Shown here: positions 36,125 to 44,195 of the stretch, one piece after another | Layout of the letters: the number at the start of each line of letters is the position of its first letter | How positions within the stretch are numbered: position 1 is the first letter of the stretch | Source of the DNA: Bacteroidia bacterium | GTDB taxonomy: Bacteria; Bacteroidota; Bacteroidia; Flavobacteriales; Flavobacteriaceae | Direction: 5' to 3' | DNA: 64,000 bases | Assembly: GCA_030427865.1 (NCBI GenBank) | Contig: JAUICK010000002.1 | Location: forward strand, 186,001 to 250,000 | Notes under the pieces: generated by a model | Seen by the model: only the letters and a program-made list of their open reading frames with translations | Databases searched by the model: none | What the model was told of the DNA's origin: nothing | Position numbers and translations under genes: made by a program

Positions 36125-36167
36125 TAGACCTCTAAATTGTGCATCTTTTCTTAAATTTAGAGGTCTA
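36125..36167 (+). terminator. Hairpin between the TonB receptor and the CDF gene
   Basis: A 13-bp stem, TAGACCTCTAAAT/ATTTAGAGGTCTA, has a loop of 17 nt and is followed by an A-rich stretch, not a clear T run. The ends (AGACCT/AGGTCT) match the palindromic family in the his operon. Confidence 0.5.
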
Positions 36168-36181
36168 TATAGAAAAAAAAT

Positions 36182-37084
36182 ATGACACATCATCATCATG
36201 GGCACAACCACAACCATAACAATTCTACAGAAAATATAAGTACAGCTTTTTTTCTAAACTTGTTTTTTACAATTGTAGAGTTTATTGGAGGAGTTTATAC
36301 CAACAGTTTAGCAATTACTTCTGATGCAATTCATGATTTAGGTGATAGTATAAGCTTGGGTATGGCTTGGTATTTTCAAAAAATATCCAATAAGAAAGCT
36401 ACAAAAACTTACTCTTATGGTTTTAAACGATTTTCTTTATTAGGGGCTATTATTAATTCAATTATTCTTTTAGTAGGTTCAATTTTTATCATTATAGAAG
36501 CAATTCCAAGAATTCTTCATCCAGAAGAATCAGATGCAAAAGGTATGATGTGGTTTGCTATTTTAGGAATAATTGTAAATGGAGCAGCAGTTTTAAAACT
36601 AAGAAAAGGAAGCTCTATCAACGAAAGAGTAGTTTCATTGCACATGTTAGAAGACGTTTTAGGTTGGGCAGCAGTTTTAGTAGCTAGCATTGTTATGCAG
36701 TTTTATTACATTCCAATTTTAGATCCTATTTTATCGCTCTTAATTTCTTTGTATATATTGTATAATGTTTTAAAAAACGGAAAAGAGAGTATTCGAATTA
36801 TTTTGCAAGGCACACCAATTCAACTTTCAATAGAAACGATTAAAAAAAGGATATTAAAATTTGATGAAGTAAAGAATATTCATGATTGTCACGTTTGGAC
36901 AATGGATGGAGAGTACAATATTTTAACAATGCACCTTATTGTTGATGAATCTCTTAAATGGAAAGAAACGAAACTCTTAAAACTAAAAATTAGAAATTTA
37001 TTATATAAAGAATTTCATTTAGAACATATCACTTTAGAATTAGAGATTTTAAGTGAAGATTGTGATTACATAGATTGTATTTGA
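36182..37084 (+). CDS. Cation diffusion facilitator (zinc or related metal exporter)
   Basis: The CDF antiporter has 300 residues and a His-rich N-terminus (MTHHHHGHNHNHNN) for metal delivery. Six membrane helices follow. The TM2 metal-site motif SDAIHDLGDSISLG (His/Asp near 47-51) and the TM5 LHMLEDVLGWAAVLV complete the tetrahedral site. A cytoplasmic C-terminal domain (about 215-300) carries NIHDCHVWTMDGEYN. It exports Zn2+, possibly Co2+, Cd2+ or Ni2+, from the cytoplasm. It lies 64 nt after the TonB receptor, probably in the same metal-homeostasis locus. Confidence 0.93.
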   Translation: MTHHHHGHNHNHNNSTENISTAFFLNLFFTIVEFIGGVYTNSLAITSDAIHDLGDSISLGMAWYFQKISNKKATKTYSYGFKRFSLLGAIINSIILLVGSIFIIIEAIPRILHPEESDAKGMMWFAILGIIVNGAAVLKLRKGSSINERVVSLHMLEDVLGWAAVLVASIVMQFYYIPILDPILSLLISLYILYNVLKNGKESIRIILQGTPIQLSIETIKKRILKFDEVKNIHDCHVWTMDGEYNILTMHLIVDESLKWKETKLLKLKIRNLLYKEFHLEHITLELEILSEDCDYIDCI

Positions 37085-37127
37085 TAAACATATACCGTAA
37101 ATTTGAAGAAATTTAAAATAAATAAAA

Positions 37128-37958
37128 ATGGCAAACAATCAAGTAGATATTAAGTTCCCAAAAGGAGGCTTGTTTTTTATAATAATTGGTGTAGCAGCAT
37201 TAATTATATTTTCAAAATCAACTGTTACTATTGGACCAGGAGAAGGTGGTGTAATTTTTGAAACGTTAGGAGATGGTATTAATACAGATAAAACATACAG
37301 TGAAGGTTTTCATATTGTTGCTCCTTGGAACAAAATGATAGTAAGAAAAGTACGCCAGCAATCTATTTCTGATGAAATGAATGTGCTTTCTGTAAACGGT
37401 TTAGAAGTAAAAGTTAACGGTACTATTTGGTATGAACCTGAGTTTAAAAATTTAGGCTTATTAATAAAAACAAAAGGTGAAGATTATGAAAGAGAACTAC
37501 TAGACCCAGCTATTAATGCTGCCGCTAGAAGCGTTGTAGGACGTTATACTCCAGAGCAATTATACTCAAGTAAAAGAGATGTAATAGAGCAAGAAATATT
37601 AGAAGAAGTACAAAAACTTTTAAAAGATCAGTACTTAATTGTAAAAAGAGTATTAGTAGAAGATGTTAAATTACCAACTACAATTAGAACTGCCATAGAA
37701 ACTAAATTAAAACAAGAACAAGAGTCTTTAGAATATGAATTTAGATTAGCAAAAGCTAAAAAAGAAGCAGAAAGACAAAAAATTGATGCAGAAGGTAAAG
37801 CAACAGCTAACAAAATATTAAGCGCTTCTTTAACCGACAAGATACTTCAAGAAAAAGGTATAGAAGCAACTTTAAAATTGTCTGAATCTACTAATAGTAA
37901 AGTTATAGTTATTGGTTCTGGTAAGAGTGGAATGCCAATTATATTAGGTAATCAATAA
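37128..37958 (+). CDS. SPFH/prohibitin-family membrane protein
   Basis: The 276-residue protein has one N-terminal membrane helix (about 13-30, GGLFFIIIGVAALIIFSK), an SPFH/band 7 domain (about 40-200, with EGFHIVAPWNKMIVRKVRQQ and DPAINAAARSVVGRYTPEQL), then a Lys/Glu/Ala-rich coiled coil (about 195-235). Prohibitin-like proteins form ring-shaped membrane scaffolds, often with FtsH-type proteases. It is a single gene followed by a terminator. No partner protease gene is next to it. Confidence 0.9.
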   Translation: MANNQVDIKFPKGGLFFIIIGVAALIIFSKSTVTIGPGEGGVIFETLGDGINTDKTYSEGFHIVAPWNKMIVRKVRQQSISDEMNVLSVNGLEVKVNGTIWYEPEFKNLGLLIKTKGEDYERELLDPAINAAARSVVGRYTPEQLYSSKRDVIEQEILEEVQKLLKDQYLIVKRVLVEDVKLPTTIRTAIETKLKQEQESLEYEFRLAKAKKEAERQKIDAEGKATANKILSASLTDKILQEKGIEATLKLSESTNSKVIVIGSGKSGMPIILGNQ

Positions 37959-37982
37959 AATAATAACTTTATTTAATTATTA

Positions 37983-38008
37983 AAATCCAGCAAAAGCTGG
38001 GTTTTTTT
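37983..38008 (+). terminator. Intrinsic terminator after the prohibitin-like gene
   Basis: The stem AAATCCAGC/GCTGGGTTT with an AAAA loop is followed by a T run, 25 nt after the stop. Confidence 0.82.
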
Positions 38009-38129
38009 ATGCCATAAATTAATATTATGTAGAAATTAACAGCGATTCTTAAAGTTCTGTTAAACTCAATTTATTACGTAACTAAAGTTGTATTACTTCG
38101 TCATATAGCCGTAAATATAAATCAATACC

Positions 38130-38255
38130 ATGAGTAAAAATAATACCACAACAGAACATAAAAGAGAGAATTCATTCGAAATAATTCAATCAAAAAGAAT
38201 GACTTGGAATACAAGGAGAAAATATAACTATAAATACGTTACAACCGTATTTTAG
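38130..38255 (+). CDS. Candidate small basic protein of 41 residues
   Basis: An ATG at 38130 opens a 41-codon frame that begins MSKNNTTTEHKRENSF and ends YNYKYVTTVF. It is rich in Lys, Arg, Asn and Tyr with no signal peptide. It fills the gap between the prohibitin terminator and a bidirectional terminator 25 nt after its stop, the layout expected of a stand-alone short gene. I do not recognise a family, and the stretch could instead be a small RNA. The rest of the 360-nt gap shows nothing else. Confidence 0.4.
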   Translation: MSKNNTTTEHKRENSFEIIQSKRMTWNTRRKYNYKYVTTVF

Positions 38256-38280
38256 TTGTTAGTTAGTTTTTAATAGTTGA

Positions 38281-38312
38281 AAAGAGTCAAAAGCATTCGC
38301 TTTTGACTCTTT
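38281..38312. terminator. Bidirectional terminator
   Basis: The stem AAAGAGTCAAAAGC/GCTTTTGACTCTTT with an ATTC loop is flanked by T-rich DNA on the plus side. It lies 9 nt before the stop end of the minus-strand gene at 38322. Confidence 0.8.
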
Positions 38313-38321
38313 TCAATTTAG

Positions 38322-39125
38322 TTAATTTTTAACTGGTATTTTATCTCGCTCAATTTTACCTTTTTTGAGCGCTTTGTAGTTTTCATAACAATCAAGAATA
38401 GCTTCAATCATCTGTAAATCGGATGCTTTTTTTATAAAGTAATCAGAATAATTGCAGTCTGTTAACAGCTCTGTTAACTCTTGTCTATCCATTTGCAGAT
38501 ACTCCATCATTACTTCTCTATCAAATTTACCAGCTAACATTTTACGCAAGTCATCTTCTTTTTTCAGCTTTTTTAATTTTTTTAATTGTTTTGGTTTTTT
38601 TCCAAAAAGATTGTACAAGAAATCTACAGGCTGAAACAATGCAGCAATAGGAGAGGAGAAATCTTTTCCTTTAGGTTTACCAACTTCATAAGTTTGCGGT
38701 AATCCGTTAATTTTTATTCTTGTAAATCGATCTTTTGGTACTTGCTTAATATCAATTTCTAAAACACCAATTAATTTGGTAGATTTAATAACAACTTCTT
38801 TAATTTCTTCTGGTTTTTCATACAAAGCAATTAACAATTCGTTACCTTTTAATAAATCGTTAGTTATTTTTAATTTGATAGAAGCATATCCTAAATAAGA
38901 AACAAGAATCGTATCATTGGTTTTAGTTGGAATTTCAAAAAAACCTCTGTCATTTGTAATGGTTCCTTGAACAGTATTTAAATTTAAAATATGAGCAGCA
39001 CTTAAAGGTTTCTTATTTTCTGCATGAATAATTTGCCCTCTAAGGTTCTTAACACGTAATGTGTCGTTTTGAGAAAATGTGCTTAAACTTATAAATAAGC
39101 ACAGTATAAACAGGTTTCTTAGCAT
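38322..39125 (-). CDS. Carboxypeptidase-like regulatory domain protein
   Basis: The 267-residue secreted protein starts with a signal peptide (about 1-18, MLRNLFILCLFISLSTFS). A carboxypeptidase regulatory-like beta-sandwich (about 25-105) follows, with LRGQIIHAENKKPLSAAHIL and GYASIKLKIT, the module also used at the N-terminus of TonB receptors. The last 110 residues are helical and basic, with a Lys/Leu-rich patch near 185-200. No barrel follows, so it is not a receptor. It is probably periplasmic or on the cell surface; the role is unknown. Confidence 0.78.
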   Translation of the reverse strand: MLRNLFILCLFISLSTFSQNDTLRVKNLRGQIIHAENKKPLSAAHILNLNTVQGTITNDRGFFEIPTKTNDTILVSYLGYASIKLKITNDLLKGNELLIALYEKPEEIKEVVIKSTKLIGVLEIDIKQVPKDRFTRIKINGLPQTYEVGKPKGKDFSSPIAALFQPVDFLYNLFGKKPKQLKKLKKLKKEDDLRKMLAGKFDREVMMEYLQMDRQELTELLTDCNYSDYFIKKASDLQMIEAILDCYENYKALKKGKIERDKIPVKN

Positions 39126-39188
39126 AATGCGAAATTAAGTATTTAACTTCTTAGAAAGGTTAATATTTTGTGAAGAAGTAAAAAAAAG

Positions 39189-39272
39189 TGCGCACGAGAA
39201 GATTCGAACTTCCACTTTCTTGCGAAAACAGCCCCCTCAAGGCTGCGCGTCTACCAATTTCGCCACGTGCGC
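39189..39272 (-). tRNA. tRNA-Leu (anticodon GAG)
   Basis: The minus strand folds into a class II cloverleaf of 84 nt without encoded CCA. Acceptor arms GCGCACG/CGTGCGC pair perfectly, the anticodon loop TTGAGGG sits between GCAGCC and GGCTGT, there is a long variable arm, and the T loop is GTTCGAATC. Anticodon GAG reads CTC and CTT leucine codons. Confidence 0.93.
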
Positions 39273-39318
39273 TATTATCTTAAACAAAAAAGTTAAGCGA
39301 TTGCTTAACCTTTCTTTG

Positions 39319-39391
39319 TGACCGGGCTGGGGCTCGAACCCAGGACCCTCTCCTTAAAAGGGAGATGCTCTACCAACTGAGCTACCAGGTC
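39319..39391 (-). tRNA. tRNA-Lys (anticodon TTT)
   Basis: A 73-nt cloverleaf lies on the minus strand, without encoded CCA. The D arm GCTC/GAGC, anticodon stem TCTCC/GGAGA with loop CTTTTAA, and T stem CTGGG/CCCAG with loop TTCGAGC are all present. The acceptor stem has one T-C mismatch (5-68). It is 46 nt upstream of tRNA-Leu, probably one transcript. Confidence 0.93.
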
Positions 39392-39482
39392 ATTAATAAA
39401 TCGAGTGCAAATATACTATCAATCATTGGAAATATAAATATTTATTTGGAAATTTTTTATTGATATTTGCATAAATTAAATT

Positions 39483-40001
39483 ATGATGAAGATTGTTTTA
39501 TTAGGATATATGGCTTCAGGAAAATCTAGCATTGGCAAGAAGCTTTCTAAATTATTAGGTATACGTTTTTTAGATTTAGATGAGTATATTATTGAAAAAG
39601 AAGGTTTATCTATTAATGATATTTTTAAAATTAAAGGAGAAATCTACTTTAGGCTAATAGAAAGTAAATATTTAAAAGAAGTTCTTTTATTAAACGAAAA
39701 TTTTATTCTTGCTTTAGGCGGTGGCACACCTTGCTACGGAGATAACATGAATGAGATTAATAAAAGTGATGCACTCTCTGTTTACTTACAAGGAAATACA
39801 TCTACAATGATAGAAAGGTTAATTAAAAAGAAGGCAAAAAGACCACTAATAGCATCTTTAGATAATGATAAAATTCCAGAATTTGTAGCCAAACATCTTT
39901 TTGAAAGACGCCCTTTTTATGAAAAAGCAAAAATTACCATTAAAATAGAAGGCAAAAAAAAGAAAAAAATTGCCCAAGAAATACAAGAAATCTTAAATTA
40001 A
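39483..40001 (+). CDS. aroK: Shikimate kinase
   Basis: AroK phosphorylates shikimate at O3 with ATP. The 172-residue protein has the P-loop GYMASGKSSIGKKLS (about 6-20), the shikimate-binding DLDEYI near residue 32 with the later EIYFRLIES, LALGGGTPC near 80, and the lid RPLI near 119-122. The family's usual length is 165-180. Its 3' end overlaps the convergent phosphoribosyltransferase by 9 bp. Confidence 0.93.
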   Translation: MMKIVLLGYMASGKSSIGKKLSKLLGIRFLDLDEYIIEKEGLSINDIFKIKGEIYFRLIESKYLKEVLLLNENFILALGGGTPCYGDNMNEINKSDALSVYLQGNTSTMIERLIKKKAKRPLIASLDNDKIPEFVAKHLFERRPFYEKAKITIKIEGKKKKKIAQEIQEILN

Positions 40002-40496
40002 ATAGGCAATAGCTTTTTTATTAGAAAACTCTACTTGAATATGTTCTTTTACAGAAGTAGATAATGAGATGCCTTTAAAGTCTGCTTTAACTGGATATTT
40101 TTTATGATTCCTATTAACCAATACAGCTGTTTTAAACTTTTTTAAAGGAACATTTAAAAAGTGTTTTATTCCATAAATTAAAGTTGTTCCAGAATTTAAA
40201 ACATCATCAACTAAAACAAGAGATTTATTTTTATAGTGTTCTATTTCTATTGAAGTTGAAATGGGTTTTAATGGATTTTTTTTGTCTATAATAACCTCAC
40301 AAATCGTAATTTTTAAAGGTGAAATTTCTTGTAAAATACCTACAATTTTTTCTGCAAATACAAACCCATTACCAATAATACCAGCAATAACTACTTCTTT
40401 CTCTGCGCTATTGGTTTCATATATTTGATATGCGATACGCCTAACTTTTTGCTCTATTTGTGTTTGGTTTAATATAATATTTCCTTCAGTTGTCAT
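39993..40496 (-). CDS. Phosphoribosyltransferase-family protein (PyrR-like)
   Basis: This is a type I phosphoribosyltransferase of 167 residues. The PRPP-binding loop VLVDDVLNSGTTLIYG near 95-110 and GIIGNGFVFAEKI near residue 40 are clear. The protein resembles PyrR-type uracil phosphoribosyltransferase/regulators but could equally act on a purine base; the hood region does not decide this for me. It overlaps the S4-domain gene by 4 bp (ATGA), so they are translationally coupled. Confidence 0.82.
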   Translation of the reverse strand: MTTEGNIILNQTQIEQKVRRIAYQIYETNSAEKEVVIAGIIGNGFVFAEKIVGILQEISPLKITICEVIIDKKNPLKPISTSIEIEHYKNKSLVLVDDVLNSGTTLIYGIKHFLNVPLKKFKTAVLVNRNHKKYPVKADFKGISLSTSVKEHIQVEFSNKKAIAYLI

Positions 40497-40873
40497 AGGT
40501 CTTCTGTTGTGTCTTCTTGATAATTATCTATATCTCTTCTGTCTTTTTTTGTTGGTCTTCCAGTACCTTTTTTTCTGTAGTAGTCTTTTGCATATTTTAA
40601 AAGTTCTGTCTTTTCGAATTCTTCTTTTGGGGTTATATCTTTTCTATATAAGTCTACTAACTTAGCACCAACCCTACTTTTTGGTAAATCTAAAACTTTT
40701 ATTTGATAATTGATTTGGTTTTTACGAACTAAAAGTAATTCATTACCAAAAATTTCTTTAGACGGTTTAATATTACTATTATCTATTTTTACATGCCCTT
40801 TTTTACAAGCATTAGTTGCTAAACTTCTTGTTTTAAAAACCCGTATGCACCAGAGATATTTGTCAATTCTCAT
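40493..40873 (-). CDS. S4-domain RNA-binding protein (Hsp15-like)
   Basis: The 126-residue protein starts with an S4 domain (about 1-60): MRIDKYLWCIRVFKTRSLAT then NACKKGHVKIDN. The tail is rich in Lys, Arg and acidic residues (GRPTKKDRRDID). This fits Hsp15 (HslR), which binds free 50S subunits with stalled nascent chains. It precedes the phosphoribosyltransferase in one operon with a 4-bp overlap. The Hsp15 assignment rests on size and layout. Confidence 0.85.
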   Translation of the reverse strand: MRIDKYLWCIRVFKTRSLATNACKKGHVKIDNSNIKPSKEIFGNELLLVRKNQINYQIKVLDLPKSRVGAKLVDLYRKDITPKEEFEKTELLKYAKDYYRKKGTGRPTKKDRRDIDNYQEDTTEDL

Positions 40874-40952
40874 AAAAATAGTTAAAATATAATGTTTGTC
40901 TTTTTACAAAGGTATAAAAATGGTAAATTGCGCCCTCTAATTTTAAGATTAA

Positions 40953-41789
40953 ATGAATAAAATAAAAAATATTTTAGCACTAGTAGTTTTGAGTATTACA
41001 GTTTTATACTCTTGTGGTGATAATAATGGTATACAAGTAAATAACTTTGATCACGAGGCACAAGCCTTAATAGACAATGATTCTCTAACCCAGTTTTTAA
41101 AGAATTATTATTTTGACACTTCTGTAGATTCTATAAAACCTATAACAGCAGGTAAAACTTCTTTGGCAGATGACCTTGCAAATAATATTTCAGGAAATTT
41201 TAAAGAGATAAAAGTTAAAGAAAATGATATTGATTACTCAATGTATGTTTATGTGATTGAAGAAGGTGGAAAAGATGCAAATAATAATGTAATTAATGAT
41301 AAAGGATTTCCAACAGTAATGGATTCAATACTATCTACATACCAATTATGGGCCATTAGTAGAACTGATACAATTTCTTTAGTTGAAACAGGGACAAATC
41401 CCTTTTGGTTAAGTTTAGGTCCTACTCCAAATTCGCTTGATTTTGCAAATTCGTCGATTCGAGGATGGGCTTATGGTCTTAAAGGCAATTTAAATGGAGG
41501 AAAAAATATTACCAGTAATGGACCAATTACTTACGAAAACTTTGGAAGATGTATTTTAATTATCCCTTCTGGTTTAGCTTACAGAAATGGAGGAACAACT
41601 ACAATTGGAGCAAATCAAAATTTATTGTTTTATATTAACTTATATGATTTAGTAAAAGATACAGATCATGACAATGATGGGGTAGCTTCTATAAATGAAG
41701 ATGCGAACGGAGATGGAGATCCAAGAAATGATTTTAGCGATGATAATAATCCTGCTACTCCAGATTATTTAAATCCAAATATAAAATAA
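40953..41789 (+). CDS. FKBP-like lipoprotein with Asp-rich C-terminus
   Basis: The 278-residue product has a lipoprotein signal (ALVVLSITVLYSCGDN, lipidated Cys about residue 21). The C-terminal half looks like an FKBP-type peptidyl-prolyl isomerase fold: SIRGWAYGLKGNLNGGKN followed by CILIIPSGLAYRNGG and LLFYINLYDLVK. It ends in a calcium-binding-like tail, DTDHDNDGVASINEDANGDG. The usual catalytic aromatic residues are not obvious, so isomerase activity is uncertain. It should fold or stabilise proteins at the outer membrane. It is a single gene with a strong terminator. Confidence 0.72.
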   Translation: MNKIKNILALVVLSITVLYSCGDNNGIQVNNFDHEAQALIDNDSLTQFLKNYYFDTSVDSIKPITAGKTSLADDLANNISGNFKEIKVKENDIDYSMYVYVIEEGGKDANNNVINDKGFPTVMDSILSTYQLWAISRTDTISLVETGTNPFWLSLGPTPNSLDFANSSIRGWAYGLKGNLNGGKNITSNGPITYENFGRCILIIPSGLAYRNGGTTTIGANQNLLFYINLYDLVKDTDHDNDGVASINEDANGDGDPRNDFSDDNNPATPDYLNPNIK

Positions 41790-41808
41790 CGTTTATAACT
41801 TTTAAGCG

Positions 41809-41842
41809 AAAAAAGCTCTTGAAAAATCAAGAGCTTTTTTTT
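41809..41842. terminator. Bidirectional terminator
   Basis: The perfect stem AAAAAAGCTCTTGA/TCAAGAGCTTTTTT with an AAAA loop lies 20 nt after the FKBP-like gene and 19 nt before the convergent porin-like gene. Confidence 0.87.
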
Positions 41843-41860
41843 ATGAAATATAGAATTTAT

Positions 41861-42469
41861 TTAAAGTCTATAAGATAAACCAACTATAATCTGGTTAATT
41901 CTTGTATCAAACTCTACATTAGTTGTTCCATCCAAAAAACTAGACTCAATATCATTAAAGCCTCTTTCCCAACGTAAATCTATACCTAATCTTCCAATTT
42001 CTATTCCTCCTCCAAATTGCAATCCAACAGTAAAACCATCGCCTTTTACATCTGGTATATCACTAATACTAAAGTCTTGGTCTAATACATATTGAAAAGA
42101 AGGCCCAACATATATATTACCAATACTAAAAATCTTTTTTCCTAATAAAACAGGAATGTCTATTTTTTGGAAACTAAAATTTGTAGATTTAGCAGAAGCT
42201 ATATTATTATCGTACGTAACTTCATTTTCTAAATTGGTGTAAACTAATTCTGGTCTTAAATACAAACCAACTACTGGTATCTTAAAACGTAACCAAATAC
42301 CTGCATGATAACCAGTTTTACTTTTTGCTCCATCAAAAACATCTGTTTTTACTTCTTTAATAGAATTAGAATTGTAGTTGATACCTCCTTTAATACCAAA
42401 ATTAATTTGTGAATTTGCTGCTTGACTAAAACCTAAAGCCAGAGCCATTATTAAAAATACTTTTTTCAT
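41861..42469 (-). CDS. Outer membrane beta-barrel (porin-like) protein
   Basis: The 202-residue protein has a signal peptide (MKKVFLIMALALGFSQAANS) followed by NFGIKGGINYNS, then alternating amphipathic strands ending in INQIIVGLSYRL with aromatic/Leu pairs. This is the small PorT/OmpX-like outer membrane beta-barrel family widespread in Bacteroidota. No specific function can be assigned. It lies 51 nt downstream of the transketolase half. Confidence 0.82.
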   Translation of the reverse strand: MKKVFLIMALALGFSQAANSQINFGIKGGINYNSNSIKEVKTDVFDGAKSKTGYHAGIWLRFKIPVVGLYLRPELVYTNLENEVTYDNNIASAKSTNFSFQKIDIPVLLGKKIFSIGNIYVGPSFQYVLDQDFSISDIPDVKGDGFTVGLQFGGGIEIGRLGIDLRWERGFNDIESSFLDGTTNVEFDTRINQIIVGLSYRL

Positions 42470-42520
42470 ATTTATTATTTTATAGTTTTTATAAAGACGC
42501 TTTAAATAGGTAAAACGTTA

Positions 42521-43471
42521 TTATTTTCTTGATATTACTTTTTTAGCAGCTTTTACTACGGCAGCAGCATCTAAACCATATTTAGCCATTAACTGCTCTG
42601 GAGTTCCAGATTCTCCAAAAGTATCGTTAGTAGCTACAAATTCTTGTGGAGTAGGGGTGTTTAAAGCTAAAGTTCTTGCAACACTTTCACCTAAACCACC
42701 TAATTTATTATGTTCTTCAGCAGTAACTATACAACCCGTTTTAGCAACAGACTTTAAGATAATTTCTTCATCTAAAGGCTTAATTGTATGAATGTTAATT
42801 ACTTCTGCAGAAATTCCTTCTGCTTCTAATTGTTCAGCTGCTTGTAAAGATTCCCATACTAAATGACCTGTTGCAACAATAGTAACATCAGTTCCTTCTG
42901 TTAATTGGATTCCTTTTCCTATTACAAATTCTTCATCTGGCATAAATACAGGGACTTTAGGACGACCAAAACGCAAATAAACTGGACCTTCGTGTTCAGC
43001 AATTGCAATAGTAGCTGCTTTTGTTTGATTATAATCACAAGGATTAATCACTGTCATACCAGGTAGCATTTTCATCAAACCAATATCTTCTAAAATTTGG
43101 TGTGTTGCTCCATCTTCACCTAAAGTTACACCTGCGTGAGATGCACAAACTTTTACATTTTTACCAGAATACGCCACAGATTGACGAATTTGGTCATACA
43201 CTCTACCTGTAGAAAAGTTAGCAAAAGTTCCAGTAAACGGAATTTTTCCTCCAATAGTTAAACCAGCTGCAATACCAATCATATTTGCTTCTGCAATACC
43301 TACTTGGAAAAATCTTTCAGGATTTTCCTTAATAAATTGATCCATTTTTAAAGAACCAATTAAATCTGCACATAAGGCAACTACGTTTGGATTAGTTCTT
43401 CCTAATTCTGTTAGCCCATCACCAAAACCAGAACGTGTGTCTTTTTTTTCTGTGTACGTGTATTTTTTCAT
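42521..43471 (-). CDS. Transketolase, C-terminal subunit (split enzyme)
   Basis: The 316-residue protein contains the pyrimidine-binding domain (about 8-175, with [14 protein letters not shown], whose Glu activates thiamine diphosphate, and [15 protein letters not shown]) and the C-terminal transketolase domain (about 185-310). The N-terminal half that binds the diphosphate is absent and is not the adjacent gene, which is Maf. Split transketolases are common in Bacteroidota; the partner must lie elsewhere. It moves two-carbon units in the pentose phosphate pathway. Confidence 0.9.
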   Translation of the reverse strand: MKKYTYTEKKDTRSGFGDGLTELGRTNPNVVALCADLIGSLKMDQFIKENPERFFQVGIAEANMIGIAAGLTIGGKIPFTGTFANFSTGRVYDQIRQSVAYSGKNVKVCASHAGVTLGEDGATHQILEDIGLMKMLPGMTVINPCDYNQTKAATIAIAEHEGPVYLRFGRPKVPVFMPDEEFVIGKGIQLTEGTDVTIVATGHLVWESLQAAEQLEAEGISAEVINIHTIKPLDEEIILKSVAKTGCIVTAEEHNKLGGLGESVARTLALNTPTPQEFVATNDTFGESGTPEQLMAKYGLDAAAVVKAAKKVISRK

Positions 43472-43530
43472 TGTAAAATAGTGTGTTGTAAAATTTTGCG
43501 TAAAAATAAACTTTTATTTGAAGTCTTGGT

Positions 43531-44109
43531 TTATAAATTCATCAATTCTTTATAGAGTTTATGAACAGGTAAACCAACTACGTTAAAATAGCTACCTTCC
43601 ATATTATCAATGGCTATAAAACCTATCCATTCTTGAATTCCGTAAGCACCAGCTTTGTCAAATGGTTTGTAATTTTTAATGTAATAATTGATTTCGTCAT
43701 CAGAGATTTCTTTAAAAGAAACTACAGTTGTATCACTAATTATCTTCTGGAAATTCTTATTTTTAATACTTATAGATGTAATTACTTCGTGTTTTTTACC
43801 TGATAAACTTCTTAGCATATTAAAAGCATCTTCTTCGTCTTTTGGCTTTCCTAAAGCTTTGTTTTCTAACCAAACAATGGTATCTGAAGTAATTAAAATA
43901 TCTTTTTCTGATAAATTTGTGAATACTTTGGATTTTAAGTCGGCTAAAAAATTGGTGATTTCACTTCCTTTTAATTCCTTTGGGTAAATTTCTTCTACCT
44001 CTTTCGTTTGTATGGTAAAATCGATATCTAAATCTTTAAAGAATTGTTGTCTTCTTGGTGATTTTGAAGCTAAAATGATATTGTAGTTTTTTAGTTTTTC
44101 TCTTAACAT
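43531..44109 (-). CDS. Maf-like nucleotide pyrophosphatase
   Basis: Members of the Maf/YhdE family hydrolyse non-canonical or modified nucleoside triphosphates to monophosphates. The ATG at 44109 gives MLREKLKNYNIILASKSPRR, with the family ASKSPRRQQ motif. The catalytic DTIVW Asp lies near residue 75, followed by GKPKDEEDAFNMLRSLSG and the C-terminal VVGLPVHKLYKEL. An upstream ATG at 44154 would add 15 codons that approach a decayed repeat. The product is about 192 residues, the normal size. Confidence 0.9.
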   Translation of the reverse strand: MLREKLKNYNIILASKSPRRQQFFKDLDIDFTIQTKEVEEIYPKELKGSEITNFLADLKSKVFTNLSEKDILITSDTIVWLENKALGKPKDEEDAFNMLRSLSGKKHEVITSISIKNKNFQKIISDTTVVSFKEISDDEINYYIKNYKPFDKAGAYGIQEWIGFIAIDNMEGSYFNVVGLPVHKLYKELMNL

Positions 44110-44162
44110 TTTATTTCTATTGTAATTCGTGTGGAAACAGGAATCTATTTTCATGTTTTTTT

Positions 44163-44188
44163 GGATTCCTGCCTACGCAAGAATGACA
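44163..44188 (+). repeat. Decayed REP-like palindrome
   Basis: GGATTCCTGCCTACGCAAGA followed by ATGACA resembles the paired repeat between hisA and hisF (GATTCCTGC...GCAGGAATGA), with one mismatch in the right arm. It lies between maf and the prenyltransferase gene. Confidence 0.6.
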
Positions 44189-44195
44189 GACTGTT

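Noticed and set aside
36182..36230. His-run at the start of the CDF gene as an artificial affinity tag
   Set aside because: His-rich N-termini are normal in CDF exporters, and the run is mixed with Gly and Asn.
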